DNA of 64,000 bases from Actinomyces sp. HMSC035G02 (GTDB lineage Bacteria > Actinomycetota > Actinomycetes > Actinomycetales > Actinomycetaceae), in NCBI GenBank assembly GCA_001838165.1, contig KV835892.1, positions 62,001 through 126,000 on the forward strand, written 5' to 3'. The position numbers and the translations under genes were made by a program. Positions 10,916 to 20,059 of the stretch are shown piece after piece; the stretch's first letter is position 1, and each line of letters begins with the position of its first letter. The notes beneath the pieces were generated by a model. It saw nothing but the letters and a program-made list of their open reading frames with translations. It was not told where the DNA came from and ran no database searches.

Positions 10916-12099
10916 GTCAACAGCTTTTCTCTTCCGAGTCCGTTACCGAAGGTCACCCCGACAAGGTCTGTGACCGTATTTCCGATGCGATCCTCGACGC
11001 GCTGCTCGCCGCCGACCCGCACTCGCGCGTGGCCGTCGAGACGATGGCTGCCACCGGTCTCATCCACATCGCCGGTGAGGTGACGACCGAGGCGTACGTA
11101 GAGATTCCGGAGATTGTACGTCGCGAGATCCTTTCGATCGGCTACGATTCATCGCGCGTTGGCTTCGACGGTGCCTCCTGCGGCGTTTCCGTGTCGCTGG
11201 ACGGCCAGAGCCCCGACATCGCCGGTGGCGTTGATGAAGCTCTTGAGGTGCGCGGCACCCAGGGCGGTGACCCGCGCGACCGCCTCGGCGCGGGCGACCA
11301 GGGCATCATGTTCGGCTACGCTTCTTCGGACACCCCGGACCTCATGCCCGCCCCCATTTGGCTGGCACACCGCCTCGCGAAGCGCCTGACTGACGTTCGC
11401 AAGCAGAGCATCGTTGAAGGGCTGCGTCCCGACGGCAAGACTCAGGTGACTCTCGCGTACGAGGACGGTCGCCCGGTGGGTATCGACACGGTCGTCGTGT
11501 CCACCCAGCACGACGAGGCGCTGTCGCAGTCCGCGATCGCCGACGCGGTGCGCGACTATGTCATTAACCCCGTCATCGAGGAGTCCGGTCTTGCGCTGGC
11601 AACCGGTTCCATGACCACTCTTATCAACCCATCAGGTCGCTTTGTCCTGGGCGGCCCCGCGGCGGACGCCGGCCTCACCGGCCGCAAGATCATCGTTGAC
11701 ACTTACGGTGGCATGGCCCGTCACGGCGGCGGCGCCTTCTCCGGCAAGGACCCGTCGAAGGTCGATCGCTCCGCCACCTACGCCGCCCGTTGGGTGGCGA
11801 AGAACGTCGTGGCCGCTGGCATCGCGCAGCGTTGCGAAATTCAGCTTGCCTACGCCATTGGACGTGCTCGCCCGATCGGCCTGTACGTCGATACCTTTGG
11901 GACTGCTTCGGTGCCGGACGAGCGCATCGCGGACGCAATCCGCGAGGTCTTCGACCTGCGTCCCCTCGGCATGATCGAAGACCTCGATCTGCTGCGTCCG
12001 ATCTACCGCGACACCGCGGCGTACGGTCACTTCGGCCGTGACCAGTTCCCGTGGGAAGCGATCAACCGCGTTGACCAGCTTAAGGCTGCGCTCGCATGA
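10912..12099 (+). CDS. metK: S-adenosylmethionine synthetase
   Basis: 395 aa, usual length. Conserved blocks: [20 protein letters not shown] near the N-terminus, [12 protein letters not shown] near residue 123, and [23 protein letters not shown] sequence near residue 270 (here [19 protein letters not shown]). It makes SAM from methionine and ATP. The GTG start overlaps the coaBC stop as GTGA, and its own stop overlaps the next start as ATGA. Confidence 0.97.
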   Translation: MSQQLFSSESVTEGHPDKVCDRISDAILDALLAADPHSRVAVETMAATGLIHIAGEVTTEAYVEIPEIVRREILSIGYDSSRVGFDGASCGVSVSLDGQSPDIAGGVDEALEVRGTQGGDPRDRLGAGDQGIMFGYASSDTPDLMPAPIWLAHRLAKRLTDVRKQSIVEGLRPDGKTQVTLAYEDGRPVGIDTVVVSTQHDEALSQSAIADAVRDYVINPVIEESGLALATGSMTTLINPSGRFVLGGPAADAGLTGRKIIVDTYGGMARHGGGAFSGKDPSKVDRSATYAARWVAKNVVAAGIAQRCEIQLAYAIGRARPIGLYVDTFGTASVPDERIADAIREVFDLRPLGMIEDLDLLRPIYRDTAAYGHFGRDQFPWEAINRVDQLKAALA

Positions 12100-12731
12100 G
12101 CGAGGCATCACAACCCGAGGACTACCTGCCCTCGTACGAGACCGAGGCTGCTCGCCGCGCGTGGCGTCGGCGCACGAGCCTGGAGATGATCATCTCCGGC
12201 TCCATCGGCCTCTTCACGTCGTTTGTCCTCTCGATCGAGGCGTGGCAACTGGCCGCTGACTCTTCGGCGCGTTTTGGCTGCGATATTTCGTCCGTGCTGT
12301 CGTGTTCTACGGTTGCGCAGACGTGGCAGGCGCGCATCCTCGGCTTCCCTAACGCTTTCCTCGGCATCTTTTTCGAGGCAGTGGTTCTCGCCATCTCCGT
12401 CGGTATTTTCGCGGGCGTGAAGTTCCCGCGCTGGTACATGCTGGGCACGAACCTGCTGTACACGATCGCGTTGTTCTTTGCGTTCTGGTTGTTTGGGCAG
12501 TCGTATTTCATCATCCAGGTGCTCTGCCCGTGGTGCCTGCTGATCACCCTGACGACAACACTCGTCTTTGGTGGAATCACTCGCATTAATATTCGCGACG
12601 GCGTGATCCCGGCACCCGAGGGGCTGCGTCGTATTGTTGCTCAGGGCCTCGACTGGGCGCTGTGGGGCCTGATCGTCTTTGGCGTGCTCGCCATGGTGGT
12701 CGCGAAGTACGGGCTGAAGCTTCTCGGCTGA
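12096..12731 (+). CDS. VKOR-family thiol oxidoreductase (membrane)
   Basis: 211 aa membrane protein of the vitamin K epoxide reductase family, with about five hydrophobic segments. It has the loop cysteines in [10 protein letters not shown] near residues 62-71 and the quinone-side active site CPWC near 143-146. In Actinobacteria such proteins reoxidise a secreted DsbA-like oxidase using quinone; in Actinomyces oris VKOR partners with MdbA in pilus folding. No thioredoxin domain is fused here and no DsbA-like gene is adjacent. It is translationally coupled to metK, a location without obvious functional meaning. Confidence 0.88.
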   Translation: MSEASQPEDYLPSYETEAARRAWRRRTSLEMIISGSIGLFTSFVLSIEAWQLAADSSARFGCDISSVLSCSTVAQTWQARILGFPNAFLGIFFEAVVLAISVGIFAGVKFPRWYMLGTNLLYTIALFFAFWLFGQSYFIIQVLCPWCLLITLTTTLVFGGITRINIRDGVIPAPEGLRRIVAQGLDWALWGLIVFGVLAMVVAKYGLKLLG

Positions 12732-12773
12732 AAGCGGGACGCAGATGTGTGCGGGCCGTGATTCACTAGGATC

Positions 12774-14756
12774 ATGACTTCCCAACAGGGCATGCTTGAC
12801 GGTTTCGATCAGCCGCGGTCTCGTGCCGCGGATATCGCTCGTGTGCTCGTTGATGTCGATCTGCCGCACATCGATCGGCCGCTCGACTACGTCGTTCCGG
12901 ACAAGTTGATTGATGAGGCCGAGGTTGGCCGTGCAGTTCGCGTGCGGTTTTCCGGCACGCGCGTGGACGGCTGGATCGTTGAGCGTACGCGCCGCGAGGT
13001 GCTCAACGATGCCGCGCAGATAGAATCCGTCGTCTCGTCAATCCCGGTGCTGACGCCCGCGCTCTATGAGAGCGCGCGTCGTATCGCATCGCGTTTTCTT
13101 GCTACGACGTCGCAGGTTCTCTCGCTCGCAATCCCACCACGACATGCGCGCGGCGAGAAGACCGTCGTAGAGGCACACGAGTCGGCGTGGCCATCCGTCG
13201 AGGCTCCGACTGTTTCTGAGGGCTGGGCGGCTTATTCTGCTGGGGAAGCGTTGCTTCACCGCCTTGCAGCCGGCCAGTCTCCGCGTGCGGTCGTGACCGC
13301 GCTGCGTCCCCGGATGCGCGCGTGCTTGTCGGATGCCGTCGCCGCTACCGTTTCCTCGGGGCGTAGCGTCATCATCGTGACGGCTACTGGAGAGGACGCA
13401 GCGCGGTATGCCCGTGTCCTCGAGGAGGACCTCGGTGTACCCGTTGCCCTCACGGGCGGTGAAGTGAGTCCCGAGGAGCGCTACCGTATCCACGCAGCCG
13501 CGACACTCGGACGTCTTCCGATTGTGGTCGGCACGCGTTCGGCGGCGTGGGTTCCGTGTGCGAAGCTGGGCCTCATTGTCATCTGCGATGACGGCGACGA
13601 TCGCCTTCGTGAGCGCCGCTTCCCTCGTTGCGACGTTCTCGACGTCGCCGTGCAGCGGTGTGCGGTGGAGGGTGCGGGGCTTCTCGTCGCTTCGTTCGCG
13701 CGCTCGGTGAAGGCACAGGCACTCGTTCGTTCCGGGTGGGCAGTGAGTCTCGATCCCGTGCCGGGTGCTCTGCGCGACGCGACTCCACGCGTGCATCTGC
13801 ATGGCGCGACGGAGGCGGAACGCGAGGGCGCCAGCGGCCACATGCGCATTCCTCAGGCCGCGTTGCGTATCATCCGCCAGGGGCTTCGAGAAGGCCCCGT
13901 CCTGATCCAGGTTGCGGCCTCAGGCTATTGGCCGACGGTCGTGTGCCGCCGTTGCGGTGAGCGTGCACGCTGCCGCCATTGCTCGGGGCCCCTCGCGGTC
14001 ACTAGCGGGGGAGAGGTGAGCTGTTCGTGGTGTGCGCGTAGCTCGCAGACGTGGCGGTGCCCGCACTGCTCCGGCACGGAGCTACGTGCGGCTCGCGTGG
14101 GTTCGACGCGCACCGCCGAGGAAATCGCGCGTAACCTCCCGGACGCGTCGGTCCTTGAGTCTTCGGCAGCTCATCGGATCAGCCGGCAGCTTCCCGCGCG
14201 TCCCACTGTCGTCGTTGCGACGCCGGGAGCTGAGCCGGACGTGGACGGTGGCTATGCCGCCGCCATCATTCTCGATGCTCACGCCCTCGCTGGCCGGACG
14301 GAGCTGTGGGCTCCGGAGGAAGCAGCCAGACGGTGGCTCAACGCGCTGTCTCTCGTCCGCCCGGGCCACCCCGGCCTCGTCGTGGGGACGATTCCCGATG
14401 CCTTGGGGCAGGCGCTCGTGCGCTGGGCTCCCACTGACTACGCCGATCGTCTTCTCGATGAGCGCGAGGCCCTGGGTTTCTTCCCGGCCACGACGATGGT
14501 CGCCCTCGACGGCCCCGCGGCTCAGGTTCGCCAGGTCGCCGAACAGGTGATTCGCGAGGGAGGAGCGGAGCTGGTCGGCACCATCGTGCGCCCGGCGACG
14601 CGCGAGGGCGAAGAAAACGAGGTACGCACGCTTGTTCGTACCCCGTTGGCTGGCGCGGCCTCGATGCTCGCGGTTCTCACCGACATTCGTCGCTCACGCA
14701 GTGCCCGCAAGGTTCCACTCGTGAAAATGAGCGTGAACCCACCCGAGCTCTTCTGA
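12774..14756 (+). CDS. priA: PriA-like primosomal protein N', helicase motifs degenerate
   Basis: 660 aa. The N-terminal DNA-binding domain and the zinc region are clear: eight cysteines in CRRCGERARCRHC and CSWCARSSQTWRCPHC (about residues 389-430). The expected Walker A (GxTGSGKT) is absent and the DEEH Walker B position reads CDDGDD near residue 270. Actinobacterial PriA homologues are known to lack helicase residues, so it may act as a structural replication-restart factor rather than an active helicase. It starts 43 nt after the VKOR gene. Confidence 0.85.
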   Translation: MTSQQGMLDGFDQPRSRAADIARVLVDVDLPHIDRPLDYVVPDKLIDEAEVGRAVRVRFSGTRVDGWIVERTRREVLNDAAQIESVVSSIPVLTPALYESARRIASRFLATTSQVLSLAIPPRHARGEKTVVEAHESAWPSVEAPTVSEGWAAYSAGEALLHRLAAGQSPRAVVTALRPRMRACLSDAVAATVSSGRSVIIVTATGEDAARYARVLEEDLGVPVALTGGEVSPEERYRIHAAATLGRLPIVVGTRSAAWVPCAKLGLIVICDDGDDRLRERRFPRCDVLDVAVQRCAVEGAGLLVASFARSVKAQALVRSGWAVSLDPVPGALRDATPRVHLHGATEAEREGASGHMRIPQAALRIIRQGLREGPVLIQVAASGYWPTVVCRRCGERARCRHCSGPLAVTSGGEVSCSWCARSSQTWRCPHCSGTELRAARVGSTRTAEEIARNLPDASVLESSAAHRISRQLPARPTVVVATPGAEPDVDGGYAAAIILDAHALAGRTELWAPEEAARRWLNALSLVRPGHPGLVVGTIPDALGQALVRWAPTDYADRLLDEREALGFFPATTMVALDGPAAQVRQVAEQVIREGGAELVGTIVRPATREGEENEVRTLVRTPLAGAASMLAVLTDIRRSRSARKVPLVKMSVNPPELF

Positions 14757-14790
14757 GTCACGGCCTACCCAGTGCCGTAAACTGGCGGCC

Positions 14791-15735
14791 GTGCGCATTA
14801 TTTTTGCTGGTACCCCCGAGGCCGCAGTCCCCACGCTGCAGGCCCTGCTGTCGTCGTCCCACGAGGTCGCCCTTGTCATCACACGCCCGCCGGCTCGGCG
14901 CGGTCGCGGCAAGACCCTGTATCCGTCGCCGGTGGCGGAGGTGGCCTCCGAGGCAGGCGTCGACCTGTTGGAGACAACGACGCTGAAGACCCCCGACATC
15001 GCGCAGCGCATCGAGGACGCCCATGCTGACCTCGGCGTCGTCGTCGCGTACGGCGGCCTCGTTCCCCCGAACGTACTGGCGATGCCGACCCACGGGTGGG
15101 TGAACCTCCATTTCTCGGATCTGCCGAGGTGGCGTGGAGCTGCTCCGGTCCAGTGGGCGATTCGCGAAGGGGATGCGACGACCGCATCCTGCGTGTTCAA
15201 CCTCGAGGAGGGCCTCGATACGGGCGACGTCTATTCGCGCGTCGAGGTCCCGATCGCTCGCGAGAGCGCTGGTGAACTGCTCTCGTCCATGGCCGAGGCT
15301 GGGGCGGATCAGATGCTCGGCGTTGTCGACGCGCTCGCCGCTGGCAGCGCATGCGCTACTCCGCAGTCCTCCAAGGGTGTCACGCACGCTCGCCGCCTCG
15401 AGCACGTCGACGGCTACGTGTCGTTTACGCATGATGCCGGGTACGAGGACCGTATCATTCGTTCCGTGACGCCCAATCCCGGGGCCTACACAGTGGCACC
15501 GGGCGGGGCCCGCATGAAACTCGACAAGGCAACGCCTGTGGACCGTGACGATCTTGCTCCCGGGCAGCTCGAGGTGACGAAGAAGCAGGTGACCGTCGGG
15601 TGCGCGAGCGGGGCTCTCGTGCTCGGTAAGGTCGCCCCGGCCGGCAAGTCGTGGATGGACGCCGCCGCCTGGGCGAGGGGAGCGCGGCCATCTGACGACC
15701 TGCGTCTTGGTGGAGAGCTGGAGGGTGAGCGATGA
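14791..15735 (+). CDS. fmt: Methionyl-tRNA formyltransferase
   Basis: 314 aa. The N-terminal formyl-transfer domain has VVAYGGLVPPNVL and NLHFSDLPRWRGAAPVQWA (about residues 85-125), with the SLLP loop as SDLP; the C-terminal domain follows from about residue 205. It formylates initiator Met-tRNA. The GTG start has TAAACT (14778-14783) seven bases upstream and no ribosome site, which suggests a leaderless transcript. The stop overlaps the rsmB start as ATGA. Confidence 0.95.
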   Translation: MRIIFAGTPEAAVPTLQALLSSSHEVALVITRPPARRGRGKTLYPSPVAEVASEAGVDLLETTTLKTPDIAQRIEDAHADLGVVVAYGGLVPPNVLAMPTHGWVNLHFSDLPRWRGAAPVQWAIREGDATTASCVFNLEEGLDTGDVYSRVEVPIARESAGELLSSMAEAGADQMLGVVDALAAGSACATPQSSKGVTHARRLEHVDGYVSFTHDAGYEDRIIRSVTPNPGAYTVAPGGARMKLDKATPVDRDDLAPGQLEVTKKQVTVGCASGALVLGKVAPAGKSWMDAAAWARGARPSDDLRLGGELEGER

Positions 15736-17204
15736 ACGAGCGGCGTTACGCGGACGGTTACCGCAAGCTACGCAAGGCCGATGAGCCTCGTCGTATCGCC
15801 TACGACGTTCTTCACGAGGTCGCGACTCAGGGCGCGTTTGCGAACATCATTTTGCCGAAAGCTTTGCGTCAGGCGCGGCGCGACGGTCACTTCTCTGATC
15901 GGGATGCTGCGTTCACCTCCGAGCTCGTCCACGGCACGCTGCGCGCGATTGGCCGCCTTGACTGGGTCATCTCGCGCCACATTGATCGCCCTCTTGCTGA
16001 TCTCGATCCGCGCGCGCTTGTCATCCTGCGCATGGGGGCCCACCAGCTCCTCGACATGCGCGTGCCCGATCACGCGGCAGTTTCGGCCACCGTCGATGTC
16101 GCCCGAGAGCACCTGACGGATGGCCCCGTCCGTTTCGTCAATGCCGTCCTTCGCTCGATCACCCGCGAGGACCCTTCCGAGCGTGAGGCAGCCATGGATG
16201 CCATCACGGACGAGGACGAGGCTCTTGGCGTGCGCTACTCCCACCCGGCATGGATGGTCGCTGCGTTCCGTGACGCCCTCAGGGCACACGGCTACCCTGA
16301 GGATGAGCTTCTCGATGTCCTCGAGGCTGATAACGAGGTTCCCACGGTCACGCTGGTGGCCCGTCCGTCGTTGATGAGCGTCGACGAACTCGCTGACGAG
16401 GCCGAGGACATCCTCGACACGCGCGTCGCCTTGGGCGCTGTCTCCCCATATGCAGTGCTTCTCGAATCTGGCGACCCCGCACGCCTTCCCTCAATCCGTG
16501 ACGGCCGCTCCGGCGCCCAGGATGAGGGCTCGCAGCTCGCCGCCCTCATTGCCGCATCAGCACCGCTCGAGGGTGGCTCGGACGAGCGTTGGCTCGACCT
16601 GTGTGCGGGTCCCGGCGGTAAGGCCGCCCTTCTGGCCGGTCTTGCTGCTGACGCAGGTGCACGCGTGACCGCCAACGAGGTGCACCCGCACCGCGCCCGC
16701 CTCGTGGAGCGGACGACGCGTCAGTTCGACTCGATCGAGGTCGTGAGCGGCGACGGTCGTACCTTCGGTGGGGGCCAGAGCGCTTGGCCGCTCGGCTCGT
16801 TTGATCGTGTCATCGTCGACGCACCCTGTTCGGGCATGGGGTCGATGCGCCGACGCCCCGAGTCCCGCTGGAACCGCACGCCCGGCGACTTGGAGGAGCT
16901 CACTGTCCTCCAGCGCGAACTGCTCGACCGCGCAGTCGCGTTGACACGCCCCGGCGGCGTTCTCACGTACATCACGTGTTCGCCGCACGCGGCCGAGACG
17001 CGTGAACAGGTTGGGCGTCTGCTCAAGGCCGGCGAGGTCGAGCTGCTTGACACTGTGTCTCTCGCAAACGAGTGCGCACCCGAAGCACTCGACGTGCCTG
17101 CCGCGGCTGGCGTCATTGCCGGTTACAAGGGACGCACGTTGCAGCTATGGGACCACCGTTTCGGCACGGATCTTATGTTTGTGGCCTGCCTGCGCAAGCG
17201 CTAG
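15732..17204 (+). CDS. rsmB: 16S rRNA m5C967 methyltransferase
   Basis: 490 aa, RsmB/Sun family. The N-terminal ~150 residues are the NusB-like RNA-binding domain ([20 protein letters not shown]). The C-terminal SAM domain has [17 protein letters not shown] (near residue 290), the DAPCSGMG motif with the PC cysteine near 362, and the second catalytic cysteine in TYITCSPH near 415. It overlaps fmt by 4 nt, the common fmt-rsmB pairing. Confidence 0.95.
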   Translation: MNERRYADGYRKLRKADEPRRIAYDVLHEVATQGAFANIILPKALRQARRDGHFSDRDAAFTSELVHGTLRAIGRLDWVISRHIDRPLADLDPRALVILRMGAHQLLDMRVPDHAAVSATVDVAREHLTDGPVRFVNAVLRSITREDPSEREAAMDAITDEDEALGVRYSHPAWMVAAFRDALRAHGYPEDELLDVLEADNEVPTVTLVARPSLMSVDELADEAEDILDTRVALGAVSPYAVLLESGDPARLPSIRDGRSGAQDEGSQLAALIAASAPLEGGSDERWLDLCAGPGGKAALLAGLAADAGARVTANEVHPHRARLVERTTRQFDSIEVVSGDGRTFGGGQSAWPLGSFDRVIVDAPCSGMGSMRRRPESRWNRTPGDLEELTVLQRELLDRAVALTRPGGVLTYITCSPHAAETREQVGRLLKAGEVELLDTVSLANECAPEALDVPAAAGVIAGYKGRTLQLWDHRFGTDLMFVACLRKR

Positions 17205-17214
17205 CATATGCGTT

Positions 17215-17877
17215 ATGAACGCCACAATTAGCCCGTCGATTCTCAACTGCGACATCGCTGACCTGCGCGGTGAGCTCACCAAGATCGCGGGAGCGGACAT
17301 CGCTCACGTCGACGTCATGGACAACCATTTCGTCCCTAACCTCTCGTGGGGTCTGCCCGTCGCGGAGGCTGTCGTCAAGTCCGGCATTCTCCCGGTCGAC
17401 GCGCACCTCATGATCGAGGACCCGGATCGCTGGGCTCCGCAGTACGCGGAGGTCGGTTGTGAGTCCGTTACCTTCCACGCAGAGGCCGCAGCAGCGCCGC
17501 TGCGTCTGGCGCGCGAGCTGCACCGCATCGGTGCGCGCGCCGGCCTTGCTCTCAAGCCCGCGACTGACATTGCGCCGTTCGTGGACATCCTCAACGAATT
17601 CGACATGATTCTCATCATGACGGTTGAGCCCGGTTTCGGCGGACAGTCCTTCATCGAGCAGATGATCCCGAAGATCGAGCGCACGCGCGCCGCGATCAAC
17701 GCCGCGGGGCTGCAGGTATCGATCCAGGTCGATGGCGGAATTTCCCGCGCGACTATCGAGCGCGCGGCCGAGGCCGGTGCTGACAACTTCGTCGCCGGTT
17801 CCGCGGTGTTCCGCGCGGAAGACGCCCATCGTGAGGTTGAGGCGCTGCGCGAACTTGCCAACGCCCACTCGCACTGA
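17215..17877 (+). CDS. rpe: Ribulose-phosphate 3-epimerase
   Basis: 220 aa TIM barrel. Landmarks are ISPSILNCD at the start, [16 protein letters not shown] near residues 31-46, DAHLMIEDP near 62, [12 protein letters not shown] near 137 and QVDGGI near 172. It interconverts ribulose 5-phosphate and xylulose 5-phosphate for the pentose phosphate pathway, whose tkt and zwf lie at the far end of the window. The ATG at 17215 is preceded by TAGCAT (17202-17207) and seven bases, with no ribosome site: a probable leaderless start. Confidence 0.95.
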   Translation: MNATISPSILNCDIADLRGELTKIAGADIAHVDVMDNHFVPNLSWGLPVAEAVVKSGILPVDAHLMIEDPDRWAPQYAEVGCESVTFHAEAAAAPLRLARELHRIGARAGLALKPATDIAPFVDILNEFDMILIMTVEPGFGGQSFIEQMIPKIERTRAAINAAGLQVSIQVDGGISRATIERAAEAGADNFVAGSAVFRAEDAHREVEALRELANAHSH

Positions 17878-17895
17878 TCGCACAGGTTTTCCGGC

Positions 17896-17939
17896 GGCCG
17901 GAACGGGACGAGTTCCCGTCCGGCCGTCCCTTTTCTTTC
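17896..17939 (+). terminator. Terminator after rpe
   Basis: GGCCGGAACGGG (17896-17907) pairs with CCCGTCCGGCC (17915-17925) with one unpaired base, followed by GTCCCTTTTCTTTC. Confidence 0.75.
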
Positions 17940-17991
17940 ATAGCGGATACGCCTCGCGCACTGCGGCCGTCGGTGGCACAATGGCACACGA

Positions 17992-18115
17992 GTACTCCGG
18001 GGTCGGTGAAAGTCCGAACCGGCGGTGATAGTCCGCGACCCGTCCTCACAGAACGAGGGCGGTTGAGCCGGTGAAATTCCGGCACCGACGGTTAAAGTCC
18101 GGATGGGAGGAGTGC
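17992..18115 (+). ncRNA. FMN riboswitch (RFN element)
   Basis: The conserved RFN core is readable throughout: GGTCGGTGAAAGTCCGAACC, then GGCGGTGATAGTCCGCGACC, a variable arm (CCTCACAGAACGAGG), then GCCGGTGAAATTCCGGCACC and GACGGTTAAAGTCCGGATGG. The closing P1 helix pairs 17992-17998 with 18109-18115. The 3' strand of P1 overlaps a GGAGGAG ribosome site at 18106-18112. The position suggests that FMN binding hides this site and reduces translation of what follows. It controls a two-gene ABC transporter segment rather than riboflavin synthesis genes. Confidence 0.95.
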
Positions 18116-18262
18116 ATGAGGCGCATCCGTGCGTCTGCTGTGCTGCGCGTACCCCCGGTGTCGGAAAGTAAGTCGTGGCAATTCGGAACAAGCCCCGCGG
18201 TGCGCTCACCGTCGCGGCACCGATCGTCTTTCTCGCCCTTGTGCTGGCGGGATGGTGGCTGA
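18116..18262 (+). CDS. Short reading frame immediately behind the FMN riboswitch
   Basis: The ATG at 18116 is placed 3 nt after the GGAGGAG of the riboswitch P1 strand and opens a 48-codon frame rich in Arg and Ser. It overlaps the first 88 bases of the permease gene in another frame. It resembles no known family. It may be a leader whose translation, controlled by the riboswitch, helps ribosomes reach the weak permease start; it could equally be incidental. Confidence 0.3.
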   Translation: MRRIRASAVLRVPPVSESKSWQFGTSPAVRSPSRHRSSFSPLCWRDGG

Positions 18263-18948
18263 CGACGACGCTGACCGGCATCGAAGCCTGGCGTCTACCT
18301 GACCCGCTTGCTGTTGCCCGAAAAGGGGTGGCGCTGCTGTCGCGCCCTACCACCTGGCGACAGATCGCGGTGACGGGAGGCGAGGCTATCGCGGGTTGCG
18401 CGCTCGGAACGGTCGTTGCGCTGCCGTTAGCGTACGCGATCTACCGCTGGCGCCTGTTGGCTGCGGCGGTGGAGCCCTTCCTTGGAGCAACCCAAGCGTT
18501 GCCCGCCATCGCAATCGCCCCCATTCTCGTGCTGTGGGTCGGGTACGGCATCACACCGGTCATCGTGCTCTGCGCGCTGATGGTGTTCTTCCCGATCCTC
18601 GTGTCCACTGTCGTCGGTTTACGTCATATCGATAGCGAGCTGCTCGAAGCCGCCGCACTTGACGGCGCGACGGGCTGGACGATGGCCGCACAGATGGAGT
18701 TACCTCTTGCAGCTCCCGCCATTCTGGGTGGCCTGCGCAATGGGTTTGCTCTGTCTGTCACGGGCGCAGTCGTGGGGGAGATGGTCATGGGAGGGTCCGG
18801 GCTCGGGCAGGTACTCACTCAAATGAGAAGCAACGTGGACACCGCCGGCATGTTCGTCATCATCACGATCTTGTGCATTATGGCAACGATTTTGTACGTC
18901 ATCGTGTATCGAATCGAGCGGTCGAAGCGTTACGCCATCACGCAGTGA
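18175..18948 (+). CDS. ribX: ABC transporter permease, RibX-like (putative riboflavin uptake)
   Basis: 257 aa, TauC/SsuC-type permease with about six membrane segments and the EAA-like loop SELLEAAALDGATGW near residues 158-172. The FMN riboswitch upstream and the NMT1/THI5-like binding lipoprotein downstream match the RibXY riboflavin transporter type known from Chloroflexi. The GTG at 18175 has only a weak GGAAAG upstream; translation may depend on coupling to the short frame at 18116. The required ATPase is not next to it, so it must come from elsewhere or be shared. Confidence 0.75.
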   Translation: MAIRNKPRGALTVAAPIVFLALVLAGWWLTTTLTGIEAWRLPDPLAVARKGVALLSRPTTWRQIAVTGGEAIAGCALGTVVALPLAYAIYRWRLLAAAVEPFLGATQALPAIAIAPILVLWVGYGITPVIVLCALMVFFPILVSTVVGLRHIDSELLEAAALDGATGWTMAAQMELPLAAPAILGGLRNGFALSVTGAVVGEMVMGGSGLGQVLTQMRSNVDTAGMFVIITILCIMATILYVIVYRIERSKRYAITQ

Positions 18949-18960
18949 AGGAGACATCCC

Positions 18961-20010
18961 TTGAAGCTTTCCACTATCGTTCGCGCGACCGTTATCGGTG
19001 CCAGTGCTTCGCTGGCACTGGGCGCTTGCGCAGTTGGTCCCGGCGCTACGCAGTCTGGCGCGTCCTCGCGGGGCGCCTCGGACGTGACGATCGGCCTGAC
19101 CTACATCCCGAACGTGCAGTTTGCCCCTGTCTACGTCGCCGATTCTGAGGGGCTGTATAACGATGCCGGTATCACGCCCACCGTTCGCCATCATGGCTCG
19201 GACGAGGGCCTGTTTACGGCGCTTCTTGCCGGCCAGGAGGACGTGGTTATTGCCTCCGGCGACGAGGCCGCGGTGGCCGCCTCGCAGGGCCTGGACCTCG
19301 TGTCGATCGGCCAGTATTACGCGACCTACCCGGGAAGCGTCATCGTCCCAGCATCGTCGTCTATCACGAGCCTGGCTGATCTCGCCGGCAAGAACATTGG
19401 CATCCCCGGCGAGTATGGTTCGAGCTACTACGCGACTCTCGCCGCCATCAAGGCAGGTGGCCTGCAGACCTCCGACGTGACTATTTCGTCGATCGGCTAC
19501 ACGCAGCAGGCGGCCCTTGCGGCTGGACAGGTGGACGCGGTCGTTGGATTTACCAATAACGACGCGGTGCAGATGAGGCTGGCGGGCATCGACATTCGAG
19601 AGATCCCGCTGGATGGCGCCTCGACTCCGCTGGTGGCGGCCTCGATTATTACGACGCGCGAGTGGGCGCAGGCTCACCCGGATGCGGCGCGCGCGGTCGT
19701 GTCAGCAACCACCGAGGCGATGAACGCGATCGCTGCAGATCCCCAGGTCGCGATTGACGCGACCGCGAAGTGGGACACGACGCTCAGTGACGAGACCTCG
19801 CTGGCCGCAGCTAACGCGGTACTCGCGGCAACCGTTCCGCTGTGGCTCGGAGATGACGCGCACGCTGACGGCGTGCAGGATCTCGCCACGTGGTCCTCGA
19901 TGGTGTCGTTCCTGAACTCGATCGGAGTCCTCGAAGGAGACGTCGATCCGACCGCCATCGTGAGCAACGAATACGCGCCCGGTGCTGAGACTGCATCTTC
20001 TCAGTCCTGA
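18961..20010 (+). CDS. ribY: ABC transporter substrate-binding lipoprotein, RibY-like
   Basis: 349 aa. The start is TTG with GAAGGAG 7 nt upstream. A lipoprotein signal ends in LALGAC (Cys at residue 22), so the protein is probably anchored to the outer face of the membrane. The body is an NMT1/THI5-like periplasmic-binding fold: GLTYIPNVQFAPVYVADSEG at its beginning and GYTQQAALAAGQVDAVVGF near residue 180. With the upstream FMN riboswitch, riboflavin is the likely ligand; pyrimidine thiamine precursors bound by related proteins are the main alternative. Confidence 0.75.
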   Translation: MKLSTIVRATVIGASASLALGACAVGPGATQSGASSRGASDVTIGLTYIPNVQFAPVYVADSEGLYNDAGITPTVRHHGSDEGLFTALLAGQEDVVIASGDEAAVAASQGLDLVSIGQYYATYPGSVIVPASSSITSLADLAGKNIGIPGEYGSSYYATLAAIKAGGLQTSDVTISSIGYTQQAALAAGQVDAVVGFTNNDAVQMRLAGIDIREIPLDGASTPLVAASIITTREWAQAHPDAARAVVSATTEAMNAIAADPQVAIDATAKWDTTLSDETSLAAANAVLAATVPLWLGDDAHADGVQDLATWSSMVSFLNSIGVLEGDVDPTAIVSNEYAPGAETASSQS

Positions 20011-20059
20011 ACGGTGCGCCGAATACTCGGGACGCGTGCGTTTCACGTAGGGTAGGCGG

